DNA of 64,000 nucleotides from Labilithrix sp. Lineage in GTDB: Bacteria; Myxococcota_A; Polyangia; Polyangiales; Polyangiaceae. Below the pieces are notes generated by a model. It worked only from the letters and a program-made list of their open reading frames with translations. It did not search any database and was not told where the DNA came from. This document shows, one piece after another, positions 8,501 to 17,951 of this stretch (position 1 is the stretch's first letter; every line of letters starts with the position of its first letter). The stretch covers positions 1 through 64,000 of the forward strand of contig JAHBWC010000009.1 in NCBI GenBank assembly GCA_019637225.1, written 5' to 3'. A program made the translations under genes and the position numbers.

Positions 8501-11500
8501 CTCGAGCTCGGCGCAGGCGTCCTCGAGGCGCGTGAGGCGCTGCTCGAGGATGGCGGCGCGGCGAAGGCGCACCGCGCGCAGCTTGTCCCTGTCCTCCGCG
8601 AGCGAGCTCTTCGCGAGGCGCGCCGCGCGCTCGGCGAGGTGGTCCGAGAGATCGTCGAAGCTCCCGCGCGCGACGAGGAGCGCCTCGATCGCGACGTCGG
8701 CCTCCGCGTCCGACGGGTCGACCTCCATGACCTCGCGCCACGCCGACTCGGCCGCCGACAACGCGCCGCGCGCACCCTCCGCGCGCGCGAGCCGCTTCAG
8801 GATGACGCGCAGCTCCTCGTTGCCCTGTCCCCCGCGCGCGAGATCGGCGAGGTGCTGGAGCGCGTCGACGCGGATGTGCTCGCGACCCGACGCCTCGGCG
8901 GCGCGCTCGACGGCGCCCCAGCGACCGGCCGTCGGCTCCTCGGTCGCGGCCTGGAGCAGCGCGTCCGCCGCGCCGGAGGCGTCGCCGTGCTCGTCGCGGA
9001 TGCGCGCGAGCTCCACCCAGCGGACGGCGCGCTCGGGCTTCGGCATGTCCGCGCGCGCGAGCTCGCGCAGCACGGCGTCCTCGCCGCGTCCCGCGGCGAG
9101 GAGCGCGTCGTGGAGCTCGCGAGCGACGTCGGGCCGCTGCTCGGGAGCGGCGATCTCCGACGCGCGCTCGAGCAGGCGCACGGCCTCGGCGGGGTCGCCC
9201 CCGGCGACGGCCTTCGTCGCGCTCGCGCGGAGCGCCTCGGTGCGCCGGAAGGCGCCGACCTTCTTGGAGAGACGCTCGGCGAGGACGGCATCGCCGTGCT
9301 GGCTCACGGCCTCGTCGGCCTCGATGACGATCGCGTCGTCGTCCGACTCCTTCTCGGCCGCGCGGACGAGCACCTTCGCGCGCTTCTCCGTGTCGCCGAG
9401 CTGGTGCGCGATCGCGCCGACCAGGCGAAGGAGCGCGTGCCCGACGTTCGAGTAGGGCTTCTCGACCTCGGCCATCACCCGCTGGAGCGCCTCGGAGGAC
9501 CCGGGGACCCGCGCGAACGCCGCCGCGTGCGGCATGAGCGCCGTGTACTCGTCGACGTCGGCGTCGGCACCGATGGCGCGCTCGAGCGAGCGCCAGCCCC
9601 AGTCTCCGTCGGAGAACAGGTCCATCGCCATCTCGACGAACGTGAGCGCGATCCGCGCTCCGTCCGGACCCTCGAGCCCCTTCGCGAGCTGATCGCCGGC
9701 GCGCTCGAGCCGGAGCGCGACCGCGGCCGCGTCGTCGGGCGCGAGCGAGACGATCTCGCGCGCCGCCACGGCGAGCATGCCGAGCGTCGCCGGCGACGGC
9801 ACGATCACCGTCGCCTTGAGGAGCAGGTCCATCTTCTGGCGCGTCCCCTCGAGATCGCGCGCCGTCATGCTCGCCGCGCGGAGGAGCCAGACGGCGCGCG
9901 CGTGCGAGCTCCGCGCGAGCTCGGCGACGTGCTCGACCGTGCGGACCGCAACGCTCGCGCGCTGCGCCTTCGCCGCCGTCCGCTGGAGGAGGGTCAACGT
10001 CGAGCCCTCGGACGGCACCGCGATGAACGCCTGCGCCGCGTGCTTCAGCGCCATCATCGCCACGCCGCCGGACTCGAAGAAGCGCGCCGCGCGGTGGTGG
10101 GCGGCGCGGCGGCCGAAGCGCCCGCGGGCGCGTCGCGCGACCTGATCGTAGATGGGCGACATCTCCGGCACGCGCGCGAGCTCGGCGCAGGCGGTCTCCG
10201 CCGTCTCGAGGGCGTCGGCGTGCCCCGGATCGCGCTCGAGCGCCAGCTTCGCGAGGCCGAGCGCGCGGTTGTGCGCGCCGACGTCGAGCGCGGCTCGCGC
10301 GGCCTGCGTGGCGATCACGCCCGACCGAACGCGGTCGGTCTCGCGCTCGACGAGCTCGGAGAGGCAATCGACGGCGTACTGCGCGTCGGCGAACGAAGCG
10401 AGGTCGCGCCGCAGCGTGTCGTAGCCGTGCACCGAGTCGCAGTGCGCGCCGCGGAGCCACGCCTGCACCGCGCGCGGACGGTCGTCGGCCATGTCCCAGA
10501 GCGCCGCGCCGAGATCGCGGAAGGCGTCGGCGGCTCGGCTCGTGTCGCCCACATCGAGGCTGAGCTCGGCGCGCGCCTCGAGGAACGCGAGCTCGGTGTC
10601 GGGGCTCTTCGACCGCGACGCGAGCGCGTCGAGGCGGCTCGCGCGCGCCGACAGGTCGACGCCCTCGCGCGCCGCGCGGGCGAACGCGTGGAGCTCCGCG
10701 TCGGCGTCGCCGAGCTCCTCGTACGAGGTCGCGAGCTCGAGCAACAGCGGCCCGCGCTCCGCCGCGGGGGCGCCGGCCGCGATCCAGCGCTCGCCGAGCG
10801 TCGCGCGGAGCGCCGGGTCCTTGGCGGCGTCGGCCACCTGCTCGATCGCGCGCCGGAACGGCGCATGCCGCGGTCCGAGCACGTCGAGCGCGCGCAGGCC
10901 GATGGCCGCCGCGCGCGCGGGATCGAGCGCGCCCAGCGCTTCGAGCGCCGGCGCGAGACGCTCCGCCATCTCCCTGCTCGGCTGCGGCTGCGGCGCGAGC
11001 CACGCGAGCGCCTCGCCGAGCGCCTCGGCGTCGCCGGCGCGCACGGCGCGATCGACCAGCGCCTGCGCGGCCGCGGGCTCCCCGGGTCGGAGCGCGACGC
11101 GGCGGCGCGCCCACGCGACCGCTCCGCGCATGTCTCCCGCTTGCTCGAGGATGTCCGAGAGCCTCTCGCACCAGCGCGCCGACGGGCCGGCACTCTCCAT
11201 CGCGCGCTCGACCGCCGCCTGCGCGACGCGCCCGTCCGCGGCCGTCGCCAGCTTCGCGAGCACGAGGAGCGCGCGCACGTTGTGCCCACCTCCGCGACAG
11301 GCCTGCTCGGCCGCGCGGCGCGCCGCGTCCGTCTCGCCAGCGGCCGCGAGGGCCTCGGCGGCCACGGCCGAGATCGTCGCGACGACCTGGCTTCCGCACG
11401 CAGGCGCGACCGCGGCGAGCGCGCGGCCGCGCGTCGGCTCGTCACCGGCGGCGGCGGCCGTGATCCAGGCGACCGAGCACGTCCAGCGCGTGGCCGACTC

Positions 11501-13354
11501 GTCGGCGAAGGCCCGCGCGGCGGCCGACGCCTGCGGGAGCGCACCGCTCTGGCGCAGCGCGCTCACGAGCACGCCGCGGACGCGGACGTTCGGACCGCGC
11601 GCGTCGAGGTACATCCGCGCGAGGCGCGCGATGCCTTCGAAGTCGCCGACGCGCTCGGCCACGCGCAGCGCCTCGGCGAAGATCGGATCCTCGTCGCGCG
11701 ACGACGGCCCGCCGGCCGTCGCGTCGCCGACCACGGAGCGAATCTCCGCGAGCTCGAGCAGCACCCGCGCGTGCTCGCGCGACGCGTCGGGCAGGCTCCG
11801 CGCGAGGCGCGCCATCTCGAGCAAGACCGCCGCGCGGCCGTCGGCGGCGGACGTCTCGAGCGCCTGCCGCGCCAGCGCGAGCTCTTCCTCGCGGCGCTTC
11901 ACCGCGCCGTCGAGCCGTCCCGCGGCGGCTCGAGCGCGCTCGTCGCCGTGATCGAGCTCCGACATGACGCGGTAGGCCCACGCCGACAGGAGCGCGTCGT
12001 TCTTCTCTTCGCCGAGCGACGCGAGCTCGTGGGCCGCCGCGAGGCGCGCCGCGTTGTCCTCGAGCGCGCCGTGCGCGGCCGCGCCCATCGCCGCCCTCAC
12101 GAGGCCCTCGACCAGCCACGCGGAGTCGCCCGACTTCTGCGACAGCGCGCGGAGCGCGTGGACGTTCTCGGCGTTCGCCGCGTCCGCGGCGACGGCGCGC
12201 GCGAACACCTCGAGCGCGCGCTCCGGCGCCGCGACCGGACCCGAGAGGAGCCGGCCGAGCGCGGCCCAGCGGACCGCCGCGGCGCGCCCCTTCTCGCGCT
12301 CGGCGCGCACCTCGAGACGAACGGCGAGCGGCTCGTAGGCGCTGGCGCGCGCGAGGATGTCGTCGAAGAGATCGGCCGACGGTCCGTCGAAGGCCGTGTC
12401 GAGACGCTGATCGAGCGCGGCGCCGAGCGCGCGGCCGACGTGGCCGCCCTCGAGCGCGGTCGTCCGGCGACGCTCGTGGACGTCGGCGCTCGTCGGCTCG
12501 TCCGAGCCGCGGTCGCCGGCCCTACCCGCCGCCGCGGCGCGCGCTTCGAGCGCGTCCGCGTGGACGCGCAGCACCTCGTCGGCCGCCTCTTCGCGCTCGC
12601 GGACCATGTACGCGTTCATCAGCGCCGCGACGGCGAGCGGGCTCGAGGGATCGAGCTCGAAGGCGCGGAGCAGGTTCTCGATCTCGCCGTCGGAGTCGCG
12701 CGCAGCGGCTCGCCGCCGGGCCGCCCGCACGTAGGCCTCGGCGCCGGCGCGCGGACCGGGGAAGCCGTCGACGTCGAGATCGGCGCCGCTCCCGCCGTGC
12801 GTCGCGGCCGCCCACGCCGCGACCGCGCCGAGGAGCTCGAGCGGGAGCGCGTCCGCCTCGTCGACCTCGGCGGCCTCGGCGAGCGCCTCCTGCGCGCCGA
12901 CGGCATCGCCCGCGCGCGCGTGGAGGACGCCGATCCGTACGAGGATGGCCGCCGCGGCCGGTCCTCGCGCGGCCGCCGCGAGCTTGCGGAGCTCGGACGC
13001 CGCGAGCCCGGGCTCGCCGAGGCCCTCGAGCCAGCCCGCGAGCGCGTGGCGGAGCGACGGATCGTCGTGGGACGAGAGCGTGCGGAACGCGAGCTCGACG
13101 GCGAAGTCGATCTCGACGCCGCGGGCGGCGAGCATGTCGGCGAGCTCGCGCGCGGCGGCGCGCTCCTCCGCCGGATCCCCGAGCGCGCGCGCCAGCTCGA
13201 CGCGGGCGCGGAGCTGCGCCTCCTCGGCGACCGTCCCTCGGCGGCGCTGCGGATCCTTGGCAGGTCGGCTGCCGCGCGGGCGCGTCGCCGGGCGCGCGTC
13301 CTCGGCGTCGTGGGTCTCGGGCTTGGCCTCACTCGAACCGTTCGTGCTCGACAC
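5546..13354 (-). CDS. Giant TPR-rich scaffold protein (about 2600 residues)
   Basis: 2602 residues from GTG 13354; GAGG lies five bases upstream, while GTG 13360 overlaps the sppA stop (GTGA) and is the alternative. Residues about 1-70 are charged and disordered. From about 70 to 2000 the chain is a nearly unbroken alpha-solenoid of TPR-like pairs (for example LLRAFELDPSSPLAVAALMN, LGLAKLALERDPGHADALET, LLEQPGHTSALRWLADLYE). A Pro/Ala/Thr-rich linker follows at about 2010-2200, then further helices and a C-terminal globular region (from about VRAIEHVLRAF to LRLAVRPEYADARWHLP) without a motif I know. There is no signal peptide or membrane span, so it is probably cytoplasmic. It sits between sppA and two lipoprotein genes with start/stop contacts on both sides. 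TPR arrays bind proteins; its partners are unknown. Confidence 0.85.
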   Translation of the reverse strand: MSSTNGSSEAKPETHDAEDARPATRPRGSRPAKDPQRRRGTVAEEAQLRARVELARALGDPAEERAAARELADMLAARGVEIDFAVELAFRTLSSHDDPSLRHALAGWLEGLGEPGLAASELRKLAAAARGPAAAAILVRIGVLHARAGDAVGAQEALAEAAEVDEADALPLELLGAVAAWAAATHGGSGADLDVDGFPGPRAGAEAYVRAARRRAAARDSDGEIENLLRAFELDPSSPLAVAALMNAYMVREREEAADEVLRVHADALEARAAAAGRAGDRGSDEPTSADVHERRRTTALEGGHVGRALGAALDQRLDTAFDGPSADLFDDILARASAYEPLAVRLEVRAEREKGRAAAVRWAALGRLLSGPVAAPERALEVFARAVAADAANAENVHALRALSQKSGDSAWLVEGLVRAAMGAAAHGALEDNAARLAAAHELASLGEEKNDALLSAWAYRVMSELDHGDERARAAAGRLDGAVKRREEELALARQALETSAADGRAAVLLEMARLARSLPDASREHARVLLELAEIRSVVGDATAGGPSSRDEDPIFAEALRVAERVGDFEGIARLARMYLDARGPNVRVRGVLVSALRQSGALPQASAAARAFADESATRWTCSVAWITAAAAGDEPTRGRALAAVAPACGSQVVATISAVAAEALAAAGETDAARRAAEQACRGGGHNVRALLVLAKLATAADGRVAQAAVERAMESAGPSARWCERLSDILEQAGDMRGAVAWARRRVALRPGEPAAAQALVDRAVRAGDAEALGEALAWLAPQPQPSREMAERLAPALEALGALDPARAAAIGLRALDVLGPRHAPFRRAIEQVADAAKDPALRATLGERWIAAGAPAAERGPLLLELATSYEELGDADAELHAFARAAREGVDLSARASRLDALASRSKSPDTELAFLEARAELSLDVGDTSRAADAFRDLGAALWDMADDRPRAVQAWLRGAHCDSVHGYDTLRRDLASFADAQYAVDCLSELVERETDRVRSGVIATQAARAALDVGAHNRALGLAKLALERDPGHADALETAETACAELARVPEMSPIYDQVARRARGRFGRRAAHHRAARFFESGGVAMMALKHAAQAFIAVPSEGSTLTLLQRTAAKAQRASVAVRTVEHVAELARSSHARAVWLLRAASMTARDLEGTRQKMDLLLKATVIVPSPATLGMLAVAAREIVSLAPDDAAAVALRLERAGDQLAKGLEGPDGARIALTFVEMAMDLFSDGDWGWRSLERAIGADADVDEYTALMPHAAAFARVPGSSEALQRVMAEVEKPYSNVGHALLRLVGAIAHQLGDTEKRAKVLVRAAEKESDDDAIVIEADEAVSQHGDAVLAERLSKKVGAFRRTEALRASATKAVAGGDPAEAVRLLERASEIAAPEQRPDVARELHDALLAAGRGEDAVLRELARADMPKPERAVRWVELARIRDEHGDASGAADALLQAATEEPTAGRWGAVERAAEASGREHIRVDALQHLADLARGGQGNEELRVILKRLARAEGARGALSAAESAWREVMEVDPSDAEADVAIEALLVARGSFDDLSDHLAERAARLAKSSLAEDRDKLRAVRLRRAAILEQRLTRLEDACAELEQVLLEQPGHTSALRWLADLYERAGEPERALPAIERLLAATHEELEYVALGTRRVRALVAAGDPAKAARAVEELSKRAPGTIAVAEVRVEVARASQEPRELGDALAELARVSVDEPRLRSEMLVEAAQAAARAGDSDASLARARDAARLAPDAASTQLFARGLEYRLRGAGTRDDALATIASLERLTGARADEPRAPLEPDDVALWAFLLAEAEDVAHGAGAGAATLKKCLAEVGAAPLVALGLAERAAKGGRHEEAYRFYTEAVYGNLLGLRRPGRVAMAAAESASLAGDFASTQRFLNEAAKDPETRMDALLRVARLALSRDDTVKARSVLRGLAEGLAGPERGEILAELARALLASNNPSERLEGDRTMREAIDHASEDASIVLRAELERFRGRSPSGHIAAVRAPEGRGVTPPLGTRASSPSGATQRTPDALADASDDEVPTRITTKGGDAPPGSALVEASAPAAEEPMTGRLSVEIPGIPKIPPAPPPLLIGAGEEQPILSVRHPPLGSESPPPIAAEARASAAPEAAPRRPSSPVATPAPPATTTPAPPAATTKRTSENAPSSSVSEVPTTPAGRVAKARAGLARGAREEAEKLLTEALREGSVEAADVLDELLRDEPARRGVLLKVRRQAVELNPGNVPRLVALRDAARADQNPNYVRAIEHVLRAFDPVAGPFAPPPLTAQSGQPGMLTLLTRHSREPAGEAFGVVWEGAPAVFAKSPAAAGMSGLERVVPGPTSALSRVYEAALRLLDTPRFALFHKRAGGLGKPRKGELPLEEEGAPLAVSVGLLSPPAAILSGDAREDSGDLRWVLGEALSCVLPENALLLGLGLTEARALWSVLLGAFGPPGLVTVDRKDADVADMLWQTLAPRTQRKLKELLASSDATPFELVLERARQSGRRVGMFLTGDFGHAARRVLAGFPEADPAELEKPGGLERLCAELPSLADLLRLAVRPEYADARWHLPTPASQRLASGRLPPV

Positions 13355-13356
13355 CT

Positions 13357-15180
13357 TCACCTCACCGTCAAAGCGAACGGCACGGCGACGGCCGTTCGCT
13401 CCCCCTCCGCAAGCGGCGCCAGGCTCGTCACGAACGGAACGACGTCCGGCGCGACCCGATCGAGCAAATGGATCGGAGACGTCGCCGTCGCGCGCACGCT
13501 CTCCTCGGCGCCCCCTCCGGGATCGAGCGACTCGAACAGCCCGCTCTTCCCCTGCACGACCGCCACGCGCGCCGACTCCGAGAGCTTCGCGAGCTCGCGG
13601 GCCTTCGCGATCGCCGCGCCGAGGCCGCCGAGCTCGTCGACGAGCCCGCGCGCCTTTCCTTCCTTGCCGCTGAAGATGCGGCCCTCCGCGCTCTCGGCGA
13701 CCTTGTCGCGCGAGATCTCGCGGCCACGGGTGCTCCGGCCCTCGACGATGCGCGCGAGGAAGAGCTCGTAGACGCCCGTCATGCTCTCGAGGACACGCGC
13801 GCGCGTCGGCTCGTCCCACTTCACGAGCGGCGACTCGTAGGCCGCGCGCGACGCCGCGCCCGGCTTGTTCGGATTGGCCGGGAAGGTCTCGGCGTGGACA
13901 CCGACGCGCTCGAGCGCGTCGCCGACGCCGATCTTTCCGCCCACGACGCCGATCGACCCGACGATGCTCATCGGCTCGGCGAAGATGTAGTCGCCGGTGC
14001 ACGCGAGGTAGTAGCCGCCGCTCGCCGCCATGTCGCCGACGCTGAAGACGAGCGGCTTCTTCTTCCGCAGCTTCATCAGCTGGTGCCACATGAGGTCGCT
14101 CGCGAGGGCGCTGCCTCCCGGCGAGTCGATGCGCACGACGACCGCCTTGACCGCGTCGTCTTTCTCGAGCTTCGCGATGGTGCGGTTGAAGTCCTTCTCG
14201 ACGATGCCGCCGCGGCCGCCGAGGATGCCGTTGCCGCCGGCGCTCATCGAGATGCTGCCGGTGGCGCGGACGAGCGCGATGGGCCCGCTCGCCGCGGCCT
14301 CGCCGGTGAGCGCGCGGACGAGATCGTCGAGGTCGCCCTCCTGCGCGTCGGCGCCCGAGCCGAAGACGACGCGTTCGCGCACGCCGCTCGTCTCCTTCTT
14401 GACCTCGGCGAGGGCCTCGTCGAAGTACCCGACCTCGTCGACCAGCCCGAGCTCCTTCGCGCGCGGCGGCGACCACGGTCCGTCCTCGACGAGCTCCGCC
14501 GTCGCCTTCGGCCGCGCGGTGGCGAGCGACTCGACCCACGACGCGCGCATGTCGGTGAGCACGCTCATGAGCGAGGCGCGCGCCTCGGGCGACGGACCGT
14601 CGCGCGTGAGCGGCTCCTCGGCGCCCTTGAACTTGCCGACCTGGAGGAAGTCGACGTTCAGGTGCAGCTCGTCGACCAAGAGGCGCCGCATGTAGACGAC
14701 CTGCGCCGCGAGGCCGATCGCCTCGACCTCGCCGGCCGGCGAAATCCAGATCGACGAGCAGCCCTTCGCCGCGACCATGAGCGTCGTGTTCGAGAGCGCG
14801 TCGGCGTGGCAGTAGACCTTCTTCACCGCCTTGATGCCCGCGAGCATCTCGGCGAGCTCCGACGCGCGCGCGGCGCCGATCTGCGCGCTCCCGAGCTTGA
14901 CCATCACGCCGACGGATTTCTTGTCGTCGCGGAGCTCGGTGGTGATCCGGAGCGCCTCGTCGAAGCTCTTCTTCGCGCCCGACACGCCGAAGAGCCCCGC
15001 CTTGTCCTGCTCGGGCAGCCCGCCGGAGAGGTCCATCACCGCCACGGCGGGGCCGCTCTTGCGCGGCGCTTCGGTGCCGCTCGCGTCCGCCGGGCGCGGG
15101 CGTCCCTCGCAGCCCACGACGCCGAGCGCGAGCACGGCCGACGACAGGACGAACGCGCTCGCCGCGAGGGCAGGGCGCAT
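13357..15180 (-). CDS. sppA: Signal peptide peptidase SppA, lipoprotein, S49 family
   Basis: 607 residues from ATG 15180, which overlaps the upstream stop by one base (TGATG). It has the two-repeat architecture of the long (67 kDa type) SppA, a membrane-associated serine protease that degrades cleaved signal peptides. The catalytic Lys candidate lies in the first repeat (VGKFKGAEEPLTR, near residue 185). The catalytic Ser is in the second (VGDMAASGGYYLA, near residue 390), followed by EPMSIVGSIGVVGGKIG. Unusually, the N-terminus carries a lipobox (LGVVGC) and no long transmembrane anchor, so it may be lipid-anchored at the envelope. The stop abuts the giant TPR gene. The catalytic pair looks intact. 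Confidence 0.9.
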   Translation of the reverse strand: MRPALAASAFVLSSAVLALGVVGCEGRPRPADASGTEAPRKSGPAVAVMDLSGGLPEQDKAGLFGVSGAKKSFDEALRITTELRDDKKSVGVMVKLGSAQIGAARASELAEMLAGIKAVKKVYCHADALSNTTLMVAAKGCSSIWISPAGEVEAIGLAAQVVYMRRLLVDELHLNVDFLQVGKFKGAEEPLTRDGPSPEARASLMSVLTDMRASWVESLATARPKATAELVEDGPWSPPRAKELGLVDEVGYFDEALAEVKKETSGVRERVVFGSGADAQEGDLDDLVRALTGEAAASGPIALVRATGSISMSAGGNGILGGRGGIVEKDFNRTIAKLEKDDAVKAVVVRIDSPGGSALASDLMWHQLMKLRKKKPLVFSVGDMAASGGYYLACTGDYIFAEPMSIVGSIGVVGGKIGVGDALERVGVHAETFPANPNKPGAASRAAYESPLVKWDEPTRARVLESMTGVYELFLARIVEGRSTRGREISRDKVAESAEGRIFSGKEGKARGLVDELGGLGAAIAKARELAKLSESARVAVVQGKSGLFESLDPGGGAEESVRATATSPIHLLDRVAPDVVPFVTSLAPLAEGERTAVAVPFALTVR

Positions 15181-17480
15181 CAACCGCCTCCCTCGACGCG
15201 CTGCTTCACGCGCGCGGGGTACGCGCCCTCCGGGTAACGATCGACGATGTCCTTGTACATCTTCGTCGCCGTCGCCTTGTCGCCCGCGTCCCACTCGACG
15301 TCCGCCAGTCCGACGACCGCGGGCATGTAGTTCGGGTTGATCGCGAGCACGCGCTTGTACGACGACCGCGCTCCGGCGAGGTCGCGCTGCGCGTACGCGA
15401 TCGCCGCGAGGCCCGCGAGCGCCTCCGAGTCGTTCGGGTTCTTCTCGATGGCGGCCGTGTAGAGCGTGCGCGCCCGCTCGTAGTCGCCCTTCGCGCGCGC
15501 GCGCTCGCCCTGGCTGACGAGCGCCCGAGCGTCCGTCGGCAGGGCTCCGCCGCCACCTCCGCCACCTCCACCGCTCGCGCCGGGCCGCGCCGCCGTCGCG
15601 TTGCCCGCGTCGGGCGCGCTCGGCACGGCGACCGCGGACGAGACGTCGGCGGGGCCCGCGTCGCGGTGGGCGACCGGCGGAGCGCGATCGGCGAACGCGC
15701 GGAGGAGCGGCAGGAGCGGGTACGCGCGAGTCATCGCGACCAGGCGCTCGACCTCGGCCTTCGCGCCGGCGGCGTCGCCCGAGCGCGCGAGCGCGAACAC
15801 GAGCGCCGCGCGGGCGCGGCCGGGTCCGGTCTCCGCGCTCGCCGCGACCTTCAGGCGCTCGATCACCGTCGACCAGAGCGGCTCGACCTCGGCGAGATCG
15901 AGCGCGGCGAGGACGTAGGCGGTCTCCGGATCGAGCGCGCGCTTGTCCGGGCTCGTGGCGATCTTGCCGACGAGCGCGCGCGCGCCGTCGCGATCGCCCG
16001 AGATGCGGAACGCGTCGATCTTCGCGCGGAGCGCGGCCGGATCGTCGGGGGCCACGAGCAGCGCGTCGTCGGCAGCCTTCCGCGCCGCCGCCGCGAGCTC
16101 GTTCAGCGTGTCGCTCGTGACGCGGTGGTCATCGGCCGCGTCCGCCGGCAGGAGGCGGGACTTCAGCCACGGGACGTCCGCGCGAACGGCGGCGAGGCGC
16201 GCGACGCCGAGCAAGACGTGCGGGTCCTTCTCCGAGAGCGCGCTCGCCTTGTCGAGGCTCTCCTTGGCGAGCTCGAGGTTGCCGTCGGCGAGCGCCTTCT
16301 CGCCGGTCGCGAGGAACGTGGCGACGCGCGGGTCGACGGTCGCGACCGGCGCCGGCGGCTTACCGGCGAGCGTCGGGCCGAGGTTCTTCTGCGCCCACAC
16401 CGCGCCGAGCATCAGGGCGCAGCCGGCGACGACCGTCGCGACGATGAAGCCGCCGACCGAGCGCCGCTTCGGAGGGCCGTCCGGCAGCGAGGCCGACGAG
16501 CCGCGCACGCGATCGCGATCGTCCTCGATCTCCGCGAGCAGCGACCGATGCGCGCGCGGAGGCAGCGGCGACGAGAGGTCACCGACCGGCGACGCAGACG
16601 CGACGACCGGCTCGCTCCGCCGCGGCGGAGCCGACGCGGCGACCGACTCCTCGTACGGTCCGGGGTCGGAGGAGCGGCGCGCGCGCTCGGGCAGCGGCGG
16701 CGGGTTCGACACGCGCGGCGGCGGCGGAGGCGTCGGCCGCTTCAGCGGCACGGTGTTCATGCTGTCCCGCTGGCGCGGCGGAGGCACGGGCGGCGGCGCG
16801 CTGCCCGGCTTCGCCCCGGGCGACTCGAGCGATCCGCCCGACGCGAACGCCGGCTCGGGCTGCCGCTCCGTCGCCGGCGGAGGCGCCGACGGCGGACGCG
16901 CGGCGACGGCCGGAGCCGCGGCGACGACCGGGGCCGCGGCGACGGGGATCGCAGGCTCGTCCGTGACCGGGCCCGTGCCGATGAGCGTCGTCTTGTTGGC
17001 GCCGTCTTGGCCGCCGACCGCCCCGTCCGGCGGCGGCGCGGGGAACTCCGGCTTCGTCGCCTGGCGCGGGCGCGCGGGCGGCGGGGGCGCGGCGCTGACC
17101 GCGGGGCCGAGACCGTCCTGCGTCTTGAGCGTCCGCCCGGATTGCTGGCTCCGCTTCGCGGCCTCGCGCTGCTCGAAGAACGGGACGAGCTCGGGGATCT
17201 GCCCGATCGCCTTCGGGGGCAGGCCGCCGCGCGACAGCCGGTCGTTGCGCTCGACGAGGTAGCCCTGGATGGCCCGCTGGAGCTCCCGGAGCGACGTGAA
17301 GACGAGCGTCCGCCCGTCGCCGGTCGTGACGTTCCAGAAGTCCTCGCTGAAGTCACCGTCGCTGCGGCGGATCTTGAACTTGTGCCCGCAGTTGGTGCAC
17401 TTGACGGTCGTGCCGCGACCGCTGACGAGCGCGTCGTCGAACTCGTACTCGGTGTTGCACCGCTCGCATTTGACGTCCAT
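15180..17480 (-). CDS. Zinc-ribbon (MJ0042-type), single-span TPR protein
   Basis: 766 residues from ATG 17480. Residues 1-40 are an MJ0042-type zinc ribbon with two CxxC pairs (CERC and CTNC). It is followed by a GYF_2-like or charged segment to about residue 110 (FWNVTTGDGRTLVFTSLREL). A long Pro/Ala-rich disordered linker runs to about 340, and one membrane helix lies near 345-365 (FIVATVVAGCALMLGAVWA). The C-terminal periplasmic half contains TPR units, the clearest being YERARTLYTAAIEKNPNDSE and SYKRVLAINPNYMPAVVGL, with a Gly-rich linker between blocks. This architecture is widespread in myxobacteria and unassigned. It is the first gene of the long minus-strand string and lies one base from sppA. 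Confidence 0.85.
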   Translation of the reverse strand: MDVKCERCNTEYEFDDALVSGRGTTVKCTNCGHKFKIRRSDGDFSEDFWNVTTGDGRTLVFTSLRELQRAIQGYLVERNDRLSRGGLPPKAIGQIPELVPFFEQREAAKRSQQSGRTLKTQDGLGPAVSAAPPPPARPRQATKPEFPAPPPDGAVGGQDGANKTTLIGTGPVTDEPAIPVAAAPVVAAAPAVAARPPSAPPPATERQPEPAFASGGSLESPGAKPGSAPPPVPPPRQRDSMNTVPLKRPTPPPPPRVSNPPPLPERARRSSDPGPYEESVAASAPPRRSEPVVASASPVGDLSSPLPPRAHRSLLAEIEDDRDRVRGSSASLPDGPPKRRSVGGFIVATVVAGCALMLGAVWAQKNLGPTLAGKPPAPVATVDPRVATFLATGEKALADGNLELAKESLDKASALSEKDPHVLLGVARLAAVRADVPWLKSRLLPADAADDHRVTSDTLNELAAAARKAADDALLVAPDDPAALRAKIDAFRISGDRDGARALVGKIATSPDKRALDPETAYVLAALDLAEVEPLWSTVIERLKVAASAETGPGRARAALVFALARSGDAAGAKAEVERLVAMTRAYPLLPLLRAFADRAPPVAHRDAGPADVSSAVAVPSAPDAGNATAARPGASGGGGGGGGGALPTDARALVSQGERARAKGDYERARTLYTAAIEKNPNDSEALAGLAAIAYAQRDLAGARSSYKRVLAINPNYMPAVVGLADVEWDAGDKATATKMYKDIVDRYPEGAYPARVKQRVEGGG

Positions 17481-17951
17481 CGCGAAGCGCTCGCCGGATC
17501 AGGAAGGGCCAGAGGAATCGGGTACGGCCGTTTGCACGCTCTCGTTTGTCGTGCGAGCCGAGCCCGTGTGCGCGAGGCGCACCTGAGCGGCGATTCACAC
17601 ACGGGTGAGATCGAGCGTTTCCACGGTATCACGCGGAGTGTGGGTGCGGAGAGTTAGCGAGCGGGGCCCTTTCTCCGCCGGCCCGAGGGCTTCCGACCGC
17701 GGCCGAGGGCCACCCGAACGTGGGACGGTTGGGCTCGTTCCCCTGACGCACCGTCCACAGCCGACGTGAACGGCCGTGCACGCCCGGCCGGAGAGCGCGC
17801 AGTCCCCGCGGGTTTTGGCCCTCTCCGGCGAACCTTGTCTGGGGCACGACGGTTGCTACCCTCTTGTCGGCGACACAACGAGGCCCGCTTCGACGAGGAC
17901 GGGCCGGGCCCAGGACGCGTTGCGGACAGCCGGGGTCGAGGACGCAAAACC
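17481..17951. other. Divergent intergenic region, 471 bases
   Basis: This gap separates the minus-strand zinc-ribbon/TPR gene from the plus-strand Cys-rich lipoprotein gene and must hold promoters for both. Short frames in it overlap on both strands and show no recognisable product. The only promoter-like string I can point to is listed separately at 17835-17862. No hairpin of note was seen. Confidence 0.6.
17835..17862 (+). promoter_or_regulatory. Possible promoter of Cys-rich lipoprotein gene
   Basis: TTGTCT at 17835-17840 and TACCCT at 17857-17862 are separated by 16 bases, a weak sigma-70-like arrangement about 90 bases upstream of the ATG at 17952. The match is only partial, and in DNA this G+C-rich such strings are poorly informative. 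Confidence 0.25.

Noticed and set aside
5513..13771. Plus-strand frame of 2752 codons opposite the giant TPR gene
   Set aside because: It is an antisense shadow caused by extreme third-position G+C: its composition is Arg/Glu/Ala noise, without domains or a ribosome site, while the minus strand has coherent TPR repeats and coupled neighbours.
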